The position numbers and the translations under genes were made by a program. This document shows positions 31,076-39,847 of a DNA stretch of 40,338 nt, one piece after another (position 1 is the stretch's first letter; each line of letters opens with the position of its first letter). Origin of the DNA: Kiloniellaceae bacterium (GTDB lineage: Bacteria > Pseudomonadota > Alphaproteobacteria > Kiloniellales > Kiloniellaceae); NCBI GenBank assembly GCA_021776195.1, contig JAJFGK010000145.1:1-40338 (forward strand). The letters are read 5' to 3'. A model generated the notes under the pieces. That model was not told where the DNA came from. It saw only the letters and a program-made list of their open reading frames with translations, and searched no databases.

Positions 31076-33379
31076 TCAGTTGATTTTCTCTTCGAACGAC
31101 CCCAGGCCGCGGAGCCGCAGGCGCAGTTCGCGGGTGACCTCCCGCGCCTCGTTCTGGTCGCGCACGACGCGCGGCGTAATCAGGATCAAGAGTTCGGTGC
31201 GCGACACGATATCGCTGCGCGATTTGAACAGCAGGCCCAGTAGAGGAATATCCTTCAGCCCCGGCACGCCGGATTCCCCGGTCTGGTCGCGGTCCTGTAT
31301 CAACCCGCCGAGCACCACGGTTTCACCCGACTGCACGGCGACCGTGCTCTCGACCCGGCGTTGATTGATGGTCGGGGAATCGATATCCGAGGTGGTCGTC
31401 TCGTCCACGTCGCTGACCTCCTGGATGATATCCAGCATCACCAGGCCGCTGGCATTGACGTGCGGCGTCACCTCGAGGATGACACCGGTATCCTTCAGCT
31501 CGATGGAATTGACGATCGGCGCCTCATTGTCGACCACCGAGACCGCGGACTGGGTCGCCACCGGGACCTGATCGCCGACCTGGAGGCGTGCCGACTGGTT
31601 GTCGAGGACCATCAACTGCGGCGACGAGATCACTTTCACATCGGTGATCTCGGCCAGGGCGTCCAGGGCGACGGTGACGTCGTTGCTGCTGAAGAACAGA
31701 TTAAAACCAGGGAATGTCTGACCGACGATACCGGACGAGACCGACGTCAGGCTGGATTGGAAATTGCCGCGCTCGAAAAACCACTGCAAGCCGAACCGAA
31801 GCTCGTCGTTCAGCGTCACCTCGGCGATTGTCGCCTCGATCAAGACCTGCAGCGGCAGAATATCGAGCCGCTTCAGGGTGGCCTCGATCATGCGAAACTC
31901 CGACGGCGTCGCCAGCACCACAAGGGCGTTGTTGCGCTCGTCGGCGATCACCCGGATGTCGCCGCTTTCATTGACCAGGCTGCCGACCCCGATCGCCTCG
32001 CCGGTTCTCTCCGCGACATCCAGGTTTCGTGAGCCCGAATTGATATCGCCTTGCCTGTTGGTTTGGCGCTGGGTTCGGGGTTGCGTGCCGTCTTCGTCAC
32101 CCCCGGCGCTTTCGCCTCCGGGCGCCAGGGCATCGTAGTCATCGCCGACAATCTCGACCGGGCGCAGCCCGGGGGCAACATCGCGCCGCGCCTCGTCGCG
32201 CCCGCTACCGCCACTGGCCGAGAAGACCTGATTCAAGATATCCGCCAGGTCGACCGCCCGTGCGTTCTTCACGTAATAGACGAAAATCGTCCGCCCGGCC
32301 GCTTCGCTGCCGCGGTCGAGGCGCTTGACCCAGACCTGTGCCCGCTCGAGGTAGGCCTCCTGGCTCGAGATCACCAGGACCGCGTGGAGGCGCTCGATCG
32401 GCAGGAACCGGACCACCCCGGACAGGGGCCCTTCCTGATCCTGGCCAAAGACCGAGTCCAGTTCGCTCACCATGGTGTCGACATCGGCGACATTCACCGG
32501 GATCAGCGCAAAGGACATCCCAGCCAGCCAGTCGACGTCGAAGGTCTCGATCAGGTCGCTCAGGTCCCGGGCTTCCTGGGATCCGCCAGCGAAGATGACG
32601 AGGTTGCGCGCGTCGTCGACCACCAGCACCCGGCCGGGCGCGACAAAGCGGCCCAGGACTTCCTGCAGGGACGAGGCCGCGACGTAGTTCAAGGGAATCA
32701 GATGGATGGCAAAGCCTTGCGCGCCGGCGCGGTCGCGCGGCCCCACCACCGGTCGCGATACGGCCCCGGCACCCTCTTGCAGGGGCACCACGTTGTAGAC
32801 CTCGCCGACCCGGCTGAGGGTCGCGCCGTTCAGCGCCAGGATGTTTTCCAGGGCGGCAAAGAGCGATTCCCGGGAAATTGGCCGGGTGGTGCGCGCCGTG
32901 ACGCTGCCCTGGACCCGGGAATCGACCACGTAGTTGAGACCGAGGGTTTCGCCGAGGACGACATCGACCACCTCGAGAATATCGGCCTCGACGAAATTGA
33001 GGGACACGGCGCCCCCGGTCGCGACCGAAAGACCCACGCCGCCCGGCGGCTTGAGATCGCCGACACCGCCGCTGGCGCCGTAGAGTTCCGGCTCGGTCAG
33101 GGCCTTGCCGGCGCTCTCCGACGGCGCCGCATTGCCCTCCGGCTTCAGCGCTTCCTCGCCGGGCGGCGCCACGGCCTTTTCGGCTTCAAGCTGAGTGAGC
33201 GGGCCTTCAGGATCGGCCGCGACGATCTCCTTGCGGCCGCCGATGTCGAAAAGGCTGTCCTCGAACCGGCGAACTTCTTCGCAGGCCGTCACCAGAGGCA
33301 ACGTCAAAAGCAGGGCCGCGACCACGCCGCGTCCCCGTCGGGCCGGACGTCCCGCTCTGTCAAAAAGCCTGCGACTCAC
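31076..33379 (-). CDS. gspD: Type II secretion outer-membrane secretin (lipoprotein)
   Basis: A 767-residue secretin that would form the outer-membrane ring channel of the type II secretion system. An N-terminal lipoprotein signal ends in the lipobox LVTAC at about residues 29-33. A proline- and acid-rich stretch follows, then the N0 domain (about 120-185, VSLNFVEADILEVVDVVLGE), N1-N3 repeats (FVAPGRVLVVDDARNLVIF), a hydrophilic insert rich in Asp/Gly/Arg inside N3, and the secretin core with ILEVTPHVN, VVLGGLIQDRDQTGESGVPGLKDIPLLG (motif run) and LLILITPRVV. A GTG at 33377-33379 after GAGGGGG is chosen. It lies last in the minus-strand Gsp unit, 112 bp after the GspC/N-like gene. A secretin that is itself lipidated may need no separate pilotin. 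Confidence 0.94.
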   Translation of the reverse strand: MSRRLFDRAGRPARRGRGVVAALLLTLPLVTACEEVRRFEDSLFDIGGRKEIVAADPEGPLTQLEAEKAVAPPGEEALKPEGNAAPSESAGKALTEPELYGASGGVGDLKPPGGVGLSVATGGAVSLNFVEADILEVVDVVLGETLGLNYVVDSRVQGSVTARTTRPISRESLFAALENILALNGATLSRVGEVYNVVPLQEGAGAVSRPVVGPRDRAGAQGFAIHLIPLNYVAASSLQEVLGRFVAPGRVLVVDDARNLVIFAGGSQEARDLSDLIETFDVDWLAGMSFALIPVNVADVDTMVSELDSVFGQDQEGPLSGVVRFLPIERLHAVLVISSQEAYLERAQVWVKRLDRGSEAAGRTIFVYYVKNARAVDLADILNQVFSASGGSGRDEARRDVAPGLRPVEIVGDDYDALAPGGESAGGDEDGTQPRTQRQTNRQGDINSGSRNLDVAERTGEAIGVGSLVNESGDIRVIADERNNALVVLATPSEFRMIEATLKRLDILPLQVLIEATIAEVTLNDELRFGLQWFFERGNFQSSLTSVSSGIVGQTFPGFNLFFSSNDVTVALDALAEITDVKVISSPQLMVLDNQSARLQVGDQVPVATQSAVSVVDNEAPIVNSIELKDTGVILEVTPHVNASGLVMLDIIQEVSDVDETTTSDIDSPTINQRRVESTVAVQSGETVVLGGLIQDRDQTGESGVPGLKDIPLLGLLFKSRSDIVSRTELLILITPRVVRDQNEAREVTRELRLRLRGLGSFEEKIN

Positions 33380-33491
33380 TCTTGTCCCCCTCAAAGTCGC
33401 TCGACCGGTCTGGACGGTGAACCTATCCGATTGCAACCGCGGATGATGGATACCCCAGGCAAGCCGATAACTCTAGAAAACTCGTGGCCTG

Positions 33492-34172
33492 TCAATCGCC
33501 GCCACCCTGTTGATCAAGCTGCTCCTCGAGTTCCTGCAGGCGCTCCCGCTCCGCCTCCAGTTCCTCTTCCTGCTGCTCCAATTGGCGCTCCAGGGCTTCT
33601 TGTGTCGAGCGCAGTTGCTCCTTGCGGCGCGCGATCGCCTTGCCAAGATCGTTGGGCCGGCGGGGCTCGGCGGCGCGATCCGACCGGACATCGAAGTCGA
33701 GCCGCAGAGTGACGGACTCTTCATCGCGCTCGAAGACCACGGCCTGCGGCTCCAGTGTCGTGAGGGTCCAGCCCTGATAGCGCTCGCCCTGGCGCAGGCG
33801 CAGAACCTGCGTCCCTTCGGGCGGCCGCAGCAGCGCCACGCCGCCTTTGTCGGCGAAGACGATCCCCCGCAGCGTGAGATCGAGCTGGCTGGCCGGCGCC
33901 GTCTCGATCACCGCCACCTCTTCGCTGGGCGGGCGCCGCGACTGGGAAAAGAGCGGCCGCTCGATCACCTGCTCCATGCTATCTATCGCCGCCAAGGCGA
34001 AAGGCTCGGGCGTCGGCAGGGGCGGCAGGACAATCTCGGCAGCGGCCTGGCCCATCGTCCTGGTCGCCGGATGCGGCGAGGCCTGCAGCTGTTGATAAAT
34101 GACCCAGATGAGGCCGCTGCAGACGATGAGCAGCAACGCCAGGAGCCCGGCCAGTCCGCGTGCCCCGGTCAT
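33492..34172 (-). CDS. GspC/GspN-like type II secretion protein with a C-terminal coiled coil
   Basis: A 226-residue inner-membrane protein. A membrane helix at about 6-27 is followed by a proline-rich linker and the family's RPLFSQSRRPP motif, then a small beta domain (about 95-160: LTLRGIVFADKGGVALL, GERYQGWTLTTLEPQAVVF) like the homology region of GspC. Instead of a PDZ domain the last 55 residues are a highly charged Glu/Gln/Arg coiled coil (RKEQLRSTQEALERQLEQQ and on). It would link the inner-membrane platform to the secretin. The stop of gspM overlaps its start by 4 bp. The assignment to GspC rather than PilP/GspN is tentative. Confidence 0.78.
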   Translation of the reverse strand: MTGARGLAGLLALLLIVCSGLIWVIYQQLQASPHPATRTMGQAAAEIVLPPLPTPEPFALAAIDSMEQVIERPLFSQSRRPPSEEVAVIETAPASQLDLTLRGIVFADKGGVALLRPPEGTQVLRLRQGERYQGWTLTTLEPQAVVFERDEESVTLRLDFDVRSDRAAEPRRPNDLGKAIARRKEQLRSTQEALERQLEQQEEELEAERERLQELEEQLDQQGGGD

Positions 34173-34753
34173 GACCCGGCCTCCGGGCTGAGATAGCCGT
34201 AGAGGTCGAATCGGACAGTCAGGGACACCGCGGCGTCTGCCGTATCGTTTTGGCGACGCCGGGCCCGGCGCGCCTTGACGTCGAGATTGTCGACCAGCAG
34301 GTAGGGCCGGCCGGATTCCAGGTCGTAGAGGAGCTGGAACAGGGACTCGATGGTCCCCACCATGGCGACGCGCACGCCGACACGCTCGAACCCCTCGACA
34401 GATTGGGGCGGCAGAATCTGGGTCGACTTCAACTGCCCGCCGGCGCCATCGACCGCCGCCTTGACCCGCTGCTGCAGGTCGGCGCCCGCCACCGCGTCGG
34501 TCTCGCCGGCAACGAAAACGCCGCTTTGCGACTGCCGCGAGCGAAGTTCGCCGATCCGCGTTTCGAAGGCCGCCTTTTTGTCGCGTGCCTGGGCAAAGCG
34601 ATCGATGAGATCCTCGGCCTGGCCGATCTGCAGTTCAACCTGCTGATGACGTTGCCAGAGCGGCAATCCGCCATAGAGCCCCGCCAATCCCAACAGACCG
34701 AAAAGCAGCCCGAACGCCGCCACTTTCCCGAGCCAGGGCGACAGGGCGGTCAT
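34169..34753 (-). CDS. gspM: Type II secretion protein GspM-like
   Basis: A 194-residue inner-membrane protein with one membrane helix at about 10-28 (VAAFGLLFGLLGLAGLYGG), a helical region (LEQ-type QVELQIGQAEDLIDRFAQAR), and a C-terminal ferredoxin-like domain (VGVRVAMVGTIESLFQLLYDLESGRPYLLVDNLDV), the pattern of the GspM/GspMb family. It assembles with GspL at the inner membrane. It overlaps the GspL/PilN-type gene and the GspC-like gene by 4 bp at each end, so all are translated together. Confidence 0.85.
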   Translation of the reverse strand: MTALSPWLGKVAAFGLLFGLLGLAGLYGGLPLWQRHQQVELQIGQAEDLIDRFAQARDKKAAFETRIGELRSRQSQSGVFVAGETDAVAGADLQQRVKAAVDGAGGQLKSTQILPPQSVEGFERVGVRVAMVGTIESLFQLLYDLESGRPYLLVDNLDVKARRARRRQNDTADAAVSLTVRFDLYGYLSPEAGS

Positions 34754-35838
34754 TGCGCCTCGGCCTCCTCGCCCTTGGCTATCCTGGCCGCGATGTTGAA
34801 GCGCTCGACCCCGAGCCGCGGATCGAGGGTCACCGGCGAGGCAAAGCTGACGTCGGACAGAAAGTCGGACTCTTCGAGCAGGCGGATCAGCGCGGTCGGC
34901 TGATGCGAGTAGCCGGCCAATCGGAGCTGCCCCTGACGCCAGGAGAAATGGATCAGCCAGGTGTCGTCGGGCAGCACTTGGGTCACGTCGTGCAGCAGCG
35001 TCACCACCGCCGGGGTTGCATGCTTGCGGTCGACGACGAACGAGTCGCGAGCCAGCATGGCCTCCATCTGATCTTGCAGTTTGCCCGCCGCCGCGGCTTC
35101 CACGCGCACCTGCTCAAGCCGCGCCTGGGTGGCGGCGAGCCGGTCTTCCTTTTGCTTCAAGGGCAGGTAGAGCGTCACGCCCACCAGGACGCAGGCGGTG
35201 ATCGCCAGCGCACCCGACATCTGTTTGAGCATCCGCCCCCGGGGCTGGCGTTCGCCGTGCGGCATGAGATCGAACAGCGGCACACCCGCCTCTCCGGCCA
35301 CCGCGATGCGGGCCGGCCGCAAGCCCCAAGACCGGGCGACGCGCAGGGCCTGCTCGACCTCGTTGCGCAGCACGACGCCAAGCTCGACGGTGATCCGCTT
35401 GGCCTCCTTGTCCGTGGCGCAGACCCGGTGATCGAAATAGACCTCATCGGCCCTGAAGGGCGTGTTGCGGTCCATTTCGAAGGACAAGACCTCCTCCAGA
35501 TTCTCCGCCGCCGCCTGGGGCAGCTCGACCTGAGGCCTCAGGACCTTGTCATCGGCAAGCAAGATCGTGGCATCCCGTCCGCGCGTCCTGCCGCGCCGCA
35601 ACAGGCGTTGCACCGTGCTGCGTTCCTTTTGCGGATTGTCCGGTTCGAAGTTTACCTGGCCGAGATCCCTGCTGGCCCTGCCGGGACCGGTCTGAAGCCG
35701 CGCGCCGCCCTCGGCTAGCAGCAGACGCAACTGATCGCCGCCCTCGTTCAACCGGCTGCGCAGCGACCGCGGCAGCGCGCTTTGCAGCTCGCCAAACCAC
35801 CAGCCAAAGAAACGCCCGATTCCAGAGAAGATCGCCAA
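34750..35838 (-). CDS. GspL/PilN-like inner-membrane platform protein
   Basis: A 362-residue protein with a cytoplasmic part (about 1-210), a membrane helix at about 212-232 (ALAITACVLVGVTLYLPL) and a periplasmic part carrying a PilN-type ferredoxin-like domain (about 285-350: LLHDVTQVLPDDTWLIHFSWRQGQLRLAGYS). The cytoplasmic part contains LEEVLSFEMDRNTPFRADEVYFD, the segment common to PilM/GspL actin-like domains. This combination is that of GspL in alphaproteobacterial type II systems, which tethers the ATPase GspE. It starts 270 bp after the end of gspK and overlaps gspM by 4 bp. Confidence 0.86.
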   Translation of the reverse strand: MAIFSGIGRFFGWWFGELQSALPRSLRSRLNEGGDQLRLLLAEGGARLQTGPGRASRDLGQVNFEPDNPQKERSTVQRLLRRGRTRGRDATILLADDKVLRPQVELPQAAAENLEEVLSFEMDRNTPFRADEVYFDHRVCATDKEAKRITVELGVVLRNEVEQALRVARSWGLRPARIAVAGEAGVPLFDLMPHGERQPRGRMLKQMSGALAITACVLVGVTLYLPLKQKEDRLAATQARLEQVRVEAAAAGKLQDQMEAMLARDSFVVDRKHATPAVVTLLHDVTQVLPDDTWLIHFSWRQGQLRLAGYSHQPTALIRLLEESDFLSDVSFASPVTLDPRLGVERFNIAARIAKGEEAEAQ

Positions 35839-35893
35839 GATATTCTACCTTCGATCATCCAGACACTGAGACAATACACCGGATGGAGTCACT

Positions 35894-35908
35894 ACAACAC
35901 CATGTTGT
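35894..35908. promoter_or_regulatory. Inverted repeat in the gspL upstream region
   Basis: ACAACA (35894-35899) and TGTTGT (35903-35908) are perfect inverted copies around CCA, about 60 bp upstream of the gspL start on the minus strand. It is a candidate operator; no regulator is known for it. Confidence 0.35.
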
Positions 35909-35969
35909 TAACTACGAATAAAGGTCCGGCGGCGGATGCAAAGTCCCCGGGATATAGCTCATGCCGCGT

Positions 35970-36046
35970 CCCTGGCCGTCTACTTGGCCGCTGTCCTTGG
36001 CCGCTGTTGTTCTTGGCCCCCGTTTCTGGCCCACGTTTCTGGCCGC
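35970..36046. repeat. Degenerate 13-bp tandem repeat between gspK and gspL
   Basis: Six GGCC-centred units occur at spacings of 12, 13, 16, 13 and 13 bp. Two pairs are exact over 11 bases: TTGGCCGCTGT at 35984 and 35997, and CGTTTCTGGCC at 36021 and 36034. The run lies in the 270-bp space between gspK and the gspL-like gene and is not in a recognised gene. Confidence 0.6.
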
Positions 36047-36108
36047 CAGTTGCGGACATCGTATCCTGGTTCGCTTCGCCTACTATACCGAGCCTCAAAC
36101 CCCGCGAG

Positions 36109-37077
36109 TTATTCCACCTCCGACCGGGGCTCCTCCCCGAATTCGGCCCCGGATTGCGGTGTGAAATGCAAGCGCGATCCCTGCCGCCAGGCAAGCAGGT
36201 GGTAAGGCGGCAGGCGGCCCGGGGCGAGCCGAACCACCGCCTCGCGCACGAAGAGGGCGCCACTGTCCAGTCGCGCCTCGACATGGATCCCCAAGGTGCC
36301 GCTGTGAGCCGGGCCGCTCTGGTCGCCCGCGGCCAGCAAGACCGGACCGGACGGGCTGCTCAGATCCTGGTCCGGCTCGACCAGCGATCTCGTCGGACGG
36401 CCCGGATCATCGGCCTCAGGGGACTGATAAACCGCGCCGTCGAGCGCCGCCTTGACCAGCGGTCCGGTCATTTCCGGGCGCGGCCGGCCCTGGCGGCTGT
36501 AGACCGTGATCTCCGGCGCCAACAGATCGTACAGCTCCGCCCGCATGCCGAAGACCAGGCGCAGTTCCTCGATGATCGAAAAGGGACCGTCCTTGGCTTC
36601 GTGAGCATAGCCCGCCGCCTCGTAGTCGACATCCTCGGCGCCCTGGGCGCGCGGTTCCTCGTCGTCGTCGCGATAGTCGGCCAGAGCATCGCTCAGGGCC
36701 GCCGCCTCCGCCGGCTCGATGCCGGCGGCTTCGAAAAACGCCGCGATCAATGCCGGCTCCGTCGCGTTGAGGTCGATCTTGCCGGCTTCGTCGTGCAGCG
36801 AGATGCGCAGGTCGCCACCGCCGAAACGCCAGGCATAGATCGATCCGTCGGCCTGCCAGCGATCGCCGGCCCTGGGATGCAGCAGGTTCAACACCGCCAG
36901 CGACAGCCCGGCTTCCGCCAGGGCCTCGGCTTGGGCGTTGTCGACCGCATTGCGCGCCAGATTGACCTGCGTGCGGCTCGTGCGCAGCAGGCCCGCCGCC
37001 AGCACCGACAGGAGGATCAAGACCCAAAGCACCGAGATCAACGCGACGCCGCGAGAAGAATAATGTCGTCTGGCCAT
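36109..37077 (-). CDS. gspK: Type II secretion minor pseudopilin GspK
   Basis: A 322-residue minor pseudopilin. The prepilin leader is MARRHYSSRG followed by VALISVLWVLILLSVLAAGLL, with cleavage expected after the Gly by the peptidase encoded at 37187. As usual for GspK, the residue five after the cleavage site is not the Glu seen in other pseudopilins. The large alpha domain typical of GspK follows (KIDLNATEPALIAAFFEAAGI, SDALADYRDDDEEPR), capping the pseudopilus tip together with GspI and GspJ. The ATG at 37075-37077 gives the correct leader; a longer frame to 37215 would not. It is divergent from the peptidase gene. The major pseudopilin and H, I, J genes are not in the window. Confidence 0.92.
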   Translation of the reverse strand: MARRHYSSRGVALISVLWVLILLSVLAAGLLRTSRTQVNLARNAVDNAQAEALAEAGLSLAVLNLLHPRAGDRWQADGSIYAWRFGGGDLRISLHDEAGKIDLNATEPALIAAFFEAAGIEPAEAAALSDALADYRDDDEEPRAQGAEDVDYEAAGYAHEAKDGPFSIIEELRLVFGMRAELYDLLAPEITVYSRQGRPRPEMTGPLVKAALDGAVYQSPEADDPGRPTRSLVEPDQDLSSPSGPVLLAAGDQSGPAHSGTLGIHVEARLDSGALFVREAVVRLAPGRLPPYHLLAWRQGSRLHFTPQSGAEFGEEPRSEVE

Positions 37078-37186
37078 GGCAATGGCACTATAGAGCCTCG
37101 GTCCGTCAGGTGCGAGGCCCCGCAAAAAGTCGCTCCAGCATCGACCCGAAGACCAACGCAGCCATTGCCAGGACGCTTTGCCGCCA

Positions 37187-37936
37187 ATGTACGATGAGGT
37201 CCCTGTCTTTCTCATCCTTGCCGCTCCCTTCGTCGGCTCATTTCTGGGGCTGGTGGCCGAGCGGCTGCCGCGCGGCGAGGGCGTGGTGCTGGGCCGGTCG
37301 CGCTGCGGGCATTGCCATCATCCGCTGGCCCTGCGCGATTTGATTCCCCTGGTCAGTTGGCTGATCGCGAGGGGACGCTGCCGGCACTGCGGGCAGGCGA
37401 TCGGCCCTTTCCCGCTGGTGATGGAGCTGGCGGCCCTGGCGATCGCGCTCTGGAGCCTGCTGGTGCTTCCGGGCTGGCTTGCCCTGGCGGGCTGCGCGCT
37501 GGGCTGGGCTCTCCTGGTGCTGGCCGCCACCGACCTGCGCCGCTTCATGCTTCCCGACAGCATCACCTTGCCGCTGATCGCCGCGGGCCTGGCGGTGATC
37601 GCCCTGCTCGACCCCGCGGGCCTGCCCTGGCACGGAGTCGCCGCGGCGGTCGGCTGGGTCCTGATCTGGGGGCTGGGCGCACTTTACCGCCAACTGCGCG
37701 GGCGCGCGGGCATCGGTCTGGGCGATGCCAAGCTGCTGGCCGCCGCCGGCGCCTGGGTCGGTCTCGCTGGGTTGCCCAGCGTCATCCTGCTGGCCTCTAT
37801 CGGTGGACTGGGCTATGCCCTGCTCCGCCTTCGCGGCCGACCGGGCAACCCGATGCAGCGTCGGGTGCCGTTCGGCGCCTTTCTCGCCCTGGGGCTGTGG
37901 CTGGTCTGGCTCTACGGCCCCCTGACCTGGCCCTGA
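37187..37936 (+). CDS. gspO: Prepilin peptidase / N-methyltransferase (GspO/PilD family)
   Basis: A 249-residue inner-membrane aspartic protease that cuts and N-methylates pseudopilins. An N-terminal zinc-binding pair, Cys40-Cys43 and Cys65-Cys68 (RCGHC, RCRHC), is characteristic of the bifunctional enzymes. The catalytic aspartates are Asp116 in AATDLRRFMLPD and Asp181 in GLGDAKLL. Seven or eight membrane segments are visible. I chose the ATG at 37187; a TTG at 37178 would add three residues. It is divergent from gspK with about 110 bp between, and gspE follows on the same strand after about 200 bp. Confidence 0.93.
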   Translation: MYDEVPVFLILAAPFVGSFLGLVAERLPRGEGVVLGRSRCGHCHHPLALRDLIPLVSWLIARGRCRHCGQAIGPFPLVMELAALAIALWSLLVLPGWLALAGCALGWALLVLAATDLRRFMLPDSITLPLIAAGLAVIALLDPAGLPWHGVAAAVGWVLIWGLGALYRQLRGRAGIGLGDAKLLAAAGAWVGLAGLPSVILLASIGGLGYALLRLRGRPGNPMQRRVPFGAFLALGLWLVWLYGPLTWP

Positions 37937-38079
37937 GAAAGGGCGATCCCGGGCGACCGGAGAAGGGCCACCGCGGCGGTGTGAGCTCCTGTCATTCGGC
38001 CTTAAGGGGCGAAAAAAATGTCCGGCCTTTCAACCATTTTTACCCTCGGCCGCGTAGTCTCTGGTGCAAGGATGGTGGG

Positions 38080-38110
38080 TTGGTGAAGCGGCACCAAGCG
38101 ATGCTATAGT
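38080..38110 (+). promoter_or_regulatory. Weak candidate promoter ahead of gspE
   Basis: TTGGTG (38080-38085) and TATAGT (38105-38110) are 19 bp apart, 28 bp before the gspE start. The -10 box is good but the spacing is long. Confidence 0.3.
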
Positions 38111-38138
38111 CGAAGCACGACAACGAGGAATATTTTGC

Positions 38139-39845
38139 ATGGCCCTGGCGAACGCGAACAAGGGGGACTTCGAGAAGGATCTGGTCGAGGCGCTTCTGGC
38201 CGATGGCAAGCTGGAGCGTCAGGGTCTGGATCGCGCCCGGCGCCTGGGCGAGGGACGCGGCGAGACGCTGCACCGGATCTTGAGCAAACTGGGCCTGGTC
38301 TCGGAGCGCGACATGGCCGAGGTGCTGGCCAAGGTCCTCGGACTGTCACTGGTGCGCGAGGCCGACCTGCCGGCCGCGCCCCTGCTCGACGGCAAGCTGG
38401 GCGCGCGATTCCTGAAGCGCTGGCAAGTGGTGCCCTTGGCCCAGAGCGACGAGGCTCTGACCGTCGCCATGGCCGACCCCCTGGATCAATATGCCCATGA
38501 CGCCCTGCGCCTGATCGCCAAGAGCGAACTGCGCATTTCCGTCGCCGAGCCGAGCCTGATCGAGCGCGCCATCGAGCGCCTTTACGGCGAGGAGGCCGGC
38601 GACCGCGGCGTCGAGGAGGTCGGTCTCGACAACGACGACATGGAGCTCGACGTCGAGCGCCTGAAGGACCTCGCCAGCGAGGCGCCGGTGGTGCGCCTGG
38701 TCAACCAGATGATCACCCGGGCCGTCGACCTGCGCGCCTCGGACATCCATATGGAGGCCTTCGAGAACTCGCTGCGCCTGCGCTACCGCGTCGACGGCGT
38801 GCTGCAGGAGACCGACCCGCCGCCGAACCGCCTGCGCGCGGCCATCGTCTCGCGCATCAAGATCATGGCCAAGCTGAACATCGCCGAGCGGCGCCTGCCC
38901 CAGGACGGCCGCATCAAGCTGGCGATCCGCGGCAAGCCGATCGACCTGCGCATCTCCATCGTCCCGGCGATGCATGGCGAAGGCGTGGTGATGCGTATCC
39001 TGGACCGCGAGAGCGTGTCGCTCGACTTCGCCGCCCTGGGCATCACCGGCGCGAGCCTCGCGCGCCTGGAAGAGGTACTGGAGCGGCCCAACGGCATCTA
39101 TCTGGTGACCGGGCCAACCGGCTCGGGCAAGACCACGACCCTCTATGCCGCGCTCAGCCGCCTGAATTCCCCCGACAAGAAGCTGCTGACCGTCGAAGAC
39201 CCGGTCGAATACCAACTGGACGGCGTCAACCAGGTGCAGGTCAAACCGTCCATCGGCCTCACCTTCGCCCACAGTCTGCGCGCCTTTCTGCGCCAGGACC
39301 CCGATATCCTGATGATCGGCGAGATTCGCGACAAGGAAACCGCCGAGATCGCGGTCCAGGCGGCACTGACGGGGCACCTGGTCCTCTCCACCCTGCACAC
39401 CAACGACGCCGCCGGGTCTTTGACGCGGTTGCTCGACATGGGGGTCGACGACTACCTCTTGACCTCGACGGTCATCGCCGTCTCGGCCCAGCGCCTGGTG
39501 CGCACCCTCTGCCCGCATTGCCGCGAACCGCAGGAGGCCCTGCCAGAGCTTGTCGAACAGCTCGGCCTGCGGCGCTACAGCCGGGATGAGCGGATCACGC
39601 TCTATCATCCACGCGGCTGCGAGCGCTGCGAGCAGCGCGGGTTCCAGGGCCGCACCTCTGTGATCGAGACGCTGGTGATGAGCGATCGGGTGCGCCAACT
39701 GGTGCTGCGCCAGGCCGAAGTCAAGGATCTGCTGCGCGCCGCCGTCGAAGACGGCATGCAGACCATGTACGAGGACGGCATGACCAAGGCGATCCAGGGA
39801 GTAACCACCGTCGAGGAGGTTCTCCGGGTCACCAGGGACATCTGA
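38139..39845 (+). CDS. gspE: Type II secretion ATPase GspE
   Basis: A 568-residue cytoplasmic hexameric ATPase that drives pseudopilus assembly. The N-terminal MshEN-type domain (about 10-150) binds GspL. Walker A GPTGSGKTTT is at about 325-334, the Asp box LTVEDPVEYQ and Walker B ILMIGEIRDKETAEIA follow, and the His box is STLHTNDAAGSLTRLLDMG. A tetracysteine zinc element (CPHC and CERC about 35 residues apart) is typical of GspE. The ATG at 38139 has GAGGAA about nine bases before it; a longer frame from 38064 is unlikely. It is followed after 2 bp by gspF. Confidence 0.95.
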   Translation: MALANANKGDFEKDLVEALLADGKLERQGLDRARRLGEGRGETLHRILSKLGLVSERDMAEVLAKVLGLSLVREADLPAAPLLDGKLGARFLKRWQVVPLAQSDEALTVAMADPLDQYAHDALRLIAKSELRISVAEPSLIERAIERLYGEEAGDRGVEEVGLDNDDMELDVERLKDLASEAPVVRLVNQMITRAVDLRASDIHMEAFENSLRLRYRVDGVLQETDPPPNRLRAAIVSRIKIMAKLNIAERRLPQDGRIKLAIRGKPIDLRISIVPAMHGEGVVMRILDRESVSLDFAALGITGASLARLEEVLERPNGIYLVTGPTGSGKTTTLYAALSRLNSPDKKLLTVEDPVEYQLDGVNQVQVKPSIGLTFAHSLRAFLRQDPDILMIGEIRDKETAEIAVQAALTGHLVLSTLHTNDAAGSLTRLLDMGVDDYLLTSTVIAVSAQRLVRTLCPHCREPQEALPELVEQLGLRRYSRDERITLYHPRGCERCEQRGFQGRTSVIETLVMSDRVRQLVLRQAEVKDLLRAAVEDGMQTMYEDGMTKAIQGVTTVEEVLRVTRDI

Positions 39846-39847
39846 GA

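Noticed and set aside
36001..36060. CRISPR-like array from repeated GGCC units
   Set aside because: The units are only about 13 bp with no unique spacers, so this is a simple tandem repeat.
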